Assembly: GCA_001005265.1 (NCBI GenBank)
Contig: CP011392.1
Span: forward strand, 124,001 to 188,000
Length of the DNA stretch: 64,000 nt
Direction: 5' to 3'
DNA from: Dehalogenimonas sp. WBC-2
Lineage (GTDB): Bacteria > Chloroflexota > Dehalococcoidia > Dehalococcoidales > Dehalococcoidaceae
Under the pieces are notes generated by a model. That model ran no database searches. It was given only the letters and a program-made list of their open reading frames with translations, and had not been told where the DNA came from. Within the stretch, counting starts at the first letter, position 1. Each line of letters starts with the position of its first letter. This document shows positions 59,727-64,000 of this stretch, piece after piece. Position numbers and translations under genes: made by a program.

Positions 59727-60887
59727 ATGAAAACCACAAATATGTTCATAAATGAGCTATTTCGTATCGTTAATGGTGCGTTACGTCTCGACCTTGATAA
59801 AGTTCGTAATTATACGGAGTTTCTCGCTGATCGACTTGAGAAGGAAGGCGATCCAACGTCTGCGGGGCGGTTAAGGAAGCTGTTAGTAGAAACTGATAAC
59901 CAGTTGAGGCCTGCGAGTATTGGGACTTCTAAAACCCTCCCAATAGATGCGGAAAGCAGATTCCCTCTCATTGAACATGTTAATCTTAGAGCGATAAATG
60001 ATGCTCCGGTTATACTTGAGGAAGCTCAGTGGGAGATTATTTACGAATTTTTGAGCATAGCCAAGAGCCATGGACAATTAGACGCTGAGGGGATTGGGGG
60101 ATCTGTCAGTCTTCTTATGTGTGGTCCTCCAGGTACGGGCAAGAGCCGCTTGGCTCGACTAATTGCACAACAATTGGGGCTTGGACTGTATATTGCACGT
60201 TTAGATGGTTTGGTTTCTTCATTTCTAGGCAGTACTTCAAAAAATATCCGGGCACTGTTTGATTTTGCTGCAAGGACGCCATGCGTGTTATTTCTCGATG
60301 AGTTTGATGCGATTGCAAAAATTAGAAGCGATACACAGGAAATGGGTGAACTGAAACGTGTCGTAAATAGTTTTATTCAAAATCTGGATTCTTTTGGCCC
60401 ACAATCTATCATTTTGGCGGCAACAAATCATGAAGGATTACTTGATGCTGCTGTTTGGCGCCGTTTTACATACCGTCTTGAATTAGGTTATCCGTCATTT
60501 GAATCACGAACTCAGATGTGGGAGCAGTTCATGCCGCCGTTAGATTTTAACGAACATGACGTCAAATTGCTTGTGGACCTTTCTGAAGGTTTCTCGGGGT
60601 CTGACATTCAGGAGGTTTGCCGGAGGCTTAAACGTCGGAGAGTGGTTACAAAAGAAAATCCAACATTAAATGATGCATTTCAAGTTCTTCAAAACCTTGG
60701 TATCGGTGAAGGAGAAAACCGTAGATTCCTATCTCAACTTAAAGGGATGGGTCCTGGAGTTGTTGCTCAAATTCTGCAAGATCGAAATAAGAAATTATAT
60801 GGAAAGACTGCACTTGCGCGTCTTCTGGGAGTAACTCGGTCAACAATTTACCGTCGAATGGTCATGGAGGAAAAGCAAAATGACTAG
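59727..60887 (+). CDS. AAA+ ATPase with C-terminal helix-turn-helix, partner of an S8 protease
   Basis: 386 residues. N-terminal helical region (about 1-115), AAA+ core with Walker A GPPGTGKS (about 131-138), Walker B VLFLDEFDAI (about 190-199), sensor-1 AATNH and arginine-finger region WRRFTYRLELG, lid domain SEGFSGSDIQEVC, and a C-terminal HTH-like GKTALARLLGVTRSTIYRRM (about 357-376). Overlaps the downstream protease gene by 8 bp. AT-richer than the surrounding housekeeping genes. The pair resembles AAA-subtilase modules associated with defence or regulated proteolysis; the function is an inference. Confidence 0.85.
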   Translation: MKTTNMFINELFRIVNGALRLDLDKVRNYTEFLADRLEKEGDPTSAGRLRKLLVETDNQLRPASIGTSKTLPIDAESRFPLIEHVNLRAINDAPVILEEAQWEIIYEFLSIAKSHGQLDAEGIGGSVSLLMCGPPGTGKSRLARLIAQQLGLGLYIARLDGLVSSFLGSTSKNIRALFDFAARTPCVLFLDEFDAIAKIRSDTQEMGELKRVVNSFIQNLDSFGPQSIILAATNHEGLLDAAVWRRFTYRLELGYPSFESRTQMWEQFMPPLDFNEHDVKLLVDLSEGFSGSDIQEVCRRLKRRRVVTKENPTLNDAFQVLQNLGIGEGENRRFLSQLKGMGPGVVAQILQDRNKKLYGKTALARLLGVTRSTIYRRMVMEEKQND

Positions 60888-63219
60888 CAGCGAGAGCCCC
60901 TGGGTTGATAGACTTCCGATCAAGTTGATAATGCCAAACCAAGGGAAAGAAAAGAAGAATCCCAGTGGAGGTGCGCCTCCGAAACCGTTTCGTACTGTAG
61001 ATGTGCCGTATCGAAAACGACTTTCAGCTGAAGTATCAGCGATCAGTGATGCAGTATTACCTTATGTTAAGCGGATTGGTTCAGCACCTTTTCGTGCCAA
61101 ATTGTTACCAAAAGCAATTGCGAAAAGTCATCGTCCTGAACGGCTTTTTTCAGATGATACTTGTCCAATCATCGGGGTTGGTCGCCTCGGGGAATTATTT
61201 TTAAAAGCAACCCCAGACGGTCTTAACAAACTAAGAAATACAATTGAAAATGACCAAACCCAACAAGTAGTGAAGGAGTTATCTAGCGTTGAAGTATTCG
61301 AACCAATCACGCCTGTTTTTAGAATAAAGGGCGTTGAACCCAAGGACGTACTCCGTTGGAGCCCGCGGCGCGATAATACTTTTGTCACTCGTATTAGTCT
61401 TTTCAATGTGGGGGATGCGGATGAGCAAACTGGGTTGGTTGAAGATTTTAAACGCGTTTGCAAAGAACGAGATATTCATATCAAACCGGAGGGTTATTCG
61501 TCGGACAGTTTCGTTTATGGAGTAGGTTGCCACACAGTTGAAGACGTCGTTGCACTCACTCGGGTTGTGGGAGTCAAGACGGTTGTCAGTATGCCATTAG
61601 TGCGGACGATAAAACCTCAGACACATAACCCAAAACCCATCCCTAAACTGCGTGTTCGCGAGGATTACCCTGGAGATGTTCCTGTGGTTGTAGTGGTGGA
61701 TAGTGGGATTTCAGACCAGATTCCAGAATTGAATTCATGGGTTATTGGCCGTGAATCGAAAGTTGCACCAGTGTATCGGAACCCAGAGCATGGGACTTTT
61801 GTAGCTGGGTTGATTAGCTGTGGGAGCGTTCTAAACCCAACATTTTCTAATATTGATCCCAATCCGTGCGCTATATTCGACTTCCAAGTACTGCCAAATG
61901 GAGATCCCGCAAAAGGTCCCATCGAATTTTTTACGGAACAAGAATTTTTAGTTTCGCTTGAGGAAGTGCTTGGTTTACACGCAAATGAATATAAAGTTTG
62001 GAATCTCTCATTAGGGACTAGTGAGGTTTGTTCATTAGATGAATTTTCATCGTTTGCACAGGAACTGGACAATTTGCAGGAAAAATATAGCGTATCTTTC
62101 GTAATAAGCGCTGGTAATTTCCAAAGCCCTCCTTTGTTAGATTTTCCGAGGACACCGTCTCAAATGGAGGTAGGGCGAATAACGGTTCCTTCTGACAGCG
62201 TATTGGGGATTTCAGTAGGTTCGATTTCACATGTGGATTATAAGGATGACGGGCCAAAAATGAATGAACCATCAGCTTTTTCACGTCATGGTGCTGGACC
62301 GAACTATATTATCAAGCCCGATTTAGTGCATTATGGTGGAGCATGTTCCGTTGATGTCTCTCACATAAGTGGGATCCGATCTCTAGGAGAGTCGGGTTCA
62401 GTGGAAAACATCGGGACAAGTTTTTCGGCTCCTCTTGTATCGAAGACCTTGGCCCAAATATACCATCAAGTTACGCCAACTCCTCAACCGGTTCTTGCGC
62501 GGGCTTTATTGACCCATCATGCGCGTGATCCTCGAACATTGGGAAGAGTTCCCGATGGTGAAGAAAACTATTTTGGATTTGGAATTCCATCGGCTGTGCC
62601 AGATTGTTTAGAATGCACCCCATATTCTTCCACGCTTGTTTTTGAAGATGCTCTCAGACCAGGGTTTTTTCTCGAATGGGATGATTTCCCCTACCCAACA
62701 GCTCTGAAGCGTGATGGCCGCTATTTCGGTGAAATTTGGATGACAGTGGCTTTTTCACCCGAAAGAGGAGCTAGGTGGGGTAGTGAGTATTGTGAGACCC
62801 ATATAGATGCGCATTTTGGAGTTATTCGTGATCATGTCTCTCGCAAAACGGGCGAAATTACAACTTCATTTACTGGACTCGTTCCACCTGAACATAAAAA
62901 TCCTGGTGCATTGTATGAATCATATCAAGTGGAAAAACTTAGAAAATGGGCGCCCGTCCGGACTTATTATGGGGATCTTGGGGAAAATGGCGAACGTGGT
63001 GAACGGTGGAGGTTAGCAGTGAAACTCCTAACACGACACGGCATCGAGGACGTTGATTCGTTTAAACCCCAACCGTTTTCTTTAATAATAACTATTTCTG
63101 ATCCACGAAAGATTGCCCCAGTTTATGATGAGATGGCCCGGATAGTCCGCTCCCGCTTTCAAGCCCAGAATCTTACACTTAGAGCAACAGCTAGAATTCA
63201 AAGGAACACTCTCGGATAG
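60880..63219 (+). CDS. Subtilisin-like (S8) serine protease, cytoplasmic, paired with the AAA ATPase
   Basis: 779 residues. No signal peptide. N-terminal region of about 260 residues, then the S8 triad in order: Asp in VVVVVDSGIS (about residue 272), His in PEHGTFVAGL (about 306) and Ser in IGTSFSAP (about 512). A beta-rich C-terminal domain of about 240 residues follows. The lack of a secretion signal and the coupling to an AAA+ protein indicate an intracellular, ATPase-controlled protease. Horizontally acquired appearance (low GC, flanking duplications). Confidence 0.87.
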   Translation: MTSSESPWVDRLPIKLIMPNQGKEKKNPSGGAPPKPFRTVDVPYRKRLSAEVSAISDAVLPYVKRIGSAPFRAKLLPKAIAKSHRPERLFSDDTCPIIGVGRLGELFLKATPDGLNKLRNTIENDQTQQVVKELSSVEVFEPITPVFRIKGVEPKDVLRWSPRRDNTFVTRISLFNVGDADEQTGLVEDFKRVCKERDIHIKPEGYSSDSFVYGVGCHTVEDVVALTRVVGVKTVVSMPLVRTIKPQTHNPKPIPKLRVREDYPGDVPVVVVVDSGISDQIPELNSWVIGRESKVAPVYRNPEHGTFVAGLISCGSVLNPTFSNIDPNPCAIFDFQVLPNGDPAKGPIEFFTEQEFLVSLEEVLGLHANEYKVWNLSLGTSEVCSLDEFSSFAQELDNLQEKYSVSFVISAGNFQSPPLLDFPRTPSQMEVGRITVPSDSVLGISVGSISHVDYKDDGPKMNEPSAFSRHGAGPNYIIKPDLVHYGGACSVDVSHISGIRSLGESGSVENIGTSFSAPLVSKTLAQIYHQVTPTPQPVLARALLTHHARDPRTLGRVPDGEENYFGFGIPSAVPDCLECTPYSSTLVFEDALRPGFFLEWDDFPYPTALKRDGRYFGEIWMTVAFSPERGARWGSEYCETHIDAHFGVIRDHVSRKTGEITTSFTGLVPPEHKNPGALYESYQVEKLRKWAPVRTYYGDLGENGERGERWRLAVKLLTRHGIEDVDSFKPQPFSLIITISDPRKIAPVYDEMARIVRSRFQAQNLTLRATARIQRNTLG

Positions 63220-63400
63220 CTATTGTTATGAGTATTTCGGTGAGTACTAAAAAAACTGTTCAAAAGAAAGAATGGTTCTTTATTCCTTCCAATGCGGTTA
63301 ATTGTAACGGCAATAATAGCACCTGCTTTTCTTGATGTGAAGCTACTATCTTTTTTGAAGCGGGTCTCATTGTTAATTCAAGTTGGTTAATCCCAAAAAC

Positions 63401-63428
63401 AGAGAGGGAGCCTGTAGGCTCCCTCTCT
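63401..63428 (-). terminator. Terminator of hsp20
   Basis: AGAGAGGGAGCC / GGCTCCCTCTCT, 12-bp perfect stem with a TGTA loop, 22 bp after the hsp20 stop. The related hairpin at 59398-59423 is its duplicate. Confidence 0.85.
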
Positions 63429-63449
63429 CCGGGTTGAACTCTGACGGCC

Positions 63450-63905
63450 TTATTTGGATTCTATGGCCTTGTGCTCTTCCTTGACCGTTACCTTGATCTG
63501 CTTCCGCTTCTTTTCCTCTGCCGTGGGTAGGGTTATGGTCAGTACGCCGTTAGCGTACACCGGCTCAATTTTGGCCGTATCAATGGTATCAGGCAGTGAC
63601 AACGCCCGGTAGAAAGTACCGCATGATCGCTCGCGCACCATGTAACCGCCTTCCTCCATTTCTTTTTCTGTGGCGCTTTCGGCCTTAAGAGTCAGGACAT
63701 TGTTCTCAACCGATACTTCAATGTCCTCTGCTTTGACCCCTGGCAGAGACGCCTTCACGATGAACTCATCCCCTTTGCGGGCTACATCAACCGGAATATT
63801 CCACTCCTCAGCCTCTTCCGGCCACCCGTACCCCCGCCATAGACGGTTCATTGCCCTGTCAACCTGCCTCATTTCACGTATAGGATCCCATTTTTGTAGT
63901 AACAT
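63450..63905 (-). CDS. hsp20: Small heat-shock protein, Hsp20/alpha-crystallin family
   Basis: 151 residues. Alpha-crystallin domain (about 38-140) with VKASLPGVKAEDIEVSVENNVLTLKA and the C-terminal ANGVLTITLP motif. Holdase chaperone forming oligomers. AGGAGG-type site before the ATG. Its 3' end and terminator are duplicated at 59398-59487. Confidence 0.95.
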   Translation of the reverse strand: MLLQKWDPIREMRQVDRAMNRLWRGYGWPEEAEEWNIPVDVARKGDEFIVKASLPGVKAEDIEVSVENNVLTLKAESATEKEMEEGGYMVRERSCGTFYRALSLPDTIDTAKIEPVYANGVLTITLPTAEEKKRKQIKVTVKEEHKAIESK

Positions 63906-64000
63906 AACTGTACCTCCTGTAATTTTTATTGTCGTCTTCCTGAACTTGCCCGGCCGCTATTAGTATTTTTGATGCCTCACCTCCATTATGATTGGACTTT

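Overview
The window comes from a chromosome of the class Dehalococcoidia (Chloroflexota) and most resembles Dehalogenimonas. This assignment is an inference. It rests on a Tat-exported reductive dehalogenase (rdhA, 57266-58771) with no adjacent rdhB, a second decayed rdhA start (about 31872-31932), NfnAB, lipoproteins and membrane-anchored Fn3/beta-propeller surface proteins, and a moderately GC-rich backbone broken by AT-richer islands.

Layout. 1-8.9 kb: comEC (cut by the window edge), a ferredoxin, a methyltransferase, an acetyltransferase, NifU-like, aspartate kinase, a lipoprotein, apgM, tRNA-Pro(CGG), mazG. 9.2-10.5 kb: a lipoprotein with a collagen-like stalk and a seven-fold 40-residue propeller. 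11.3-18.6 kb: lgt, zur-znuA with a perfect 21-bp Fur/Zur-type palindrome, an MFS transporter, pyrD, znuCB. 18.6-31.8 kb: a large surface propeller/Fn3 protein, nfnAB, an Rrf2 regulator-cysteine desulfurase operon, cca, rubrerythrin, ybeY, two flavoproteins, dnaJ. 31.8-47.5 kb: accessory region with an rdhA relic followed by a long phosphate-uptake locus. 48-57 kb: a BtuF-like binding protein, hisS, a TPR protein, gyrA, lexA with its SOS box, an aldolase, plsY, ilvE. 57-63.9 kb: two accessory modules (rdhA; AAA ATPase plus subtilisin-like protease) lying between ilvE and hsp20 and bounded by duplicated pieces of those two genes.

The most unusual system is the phosphate locus (32669-46805). It opens with a five-fold, 11-bp-periodic Pho-box-like array and a leader RNA that can fold as an H-type pseudoknot. 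It then encodes a secreted PstS-like protein ending in a type-I dockerin, three cohesin-domain proteins (one secreted, one membrane-spanning, one lipoprotein with a frameshifting G9 tract), an anchored Fn3 protein, a second PstS-like lipoprotein that lacks the usual phosphate-binding motif, and PstC-PstA-PstB. My reading is that a phosphate-binding protein with no membrane anchor of its own is held at the cell surface by cohesin-dockerin pairing, next to its ABC transporter.

The second notable structure is the ilvE/hsp20 region. A chimeric ilvE 5' end joined to an hsp20 3' end lies between the rdhA module and the AAA-protease module. This is the joint expected from a tandem duplication or from integration of a circle, and it suggests how the rdhA cargo arrived. 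A 25-bp motif upstream of the intact rdhA recurs upstream of the rdhA relic near dnaJ.
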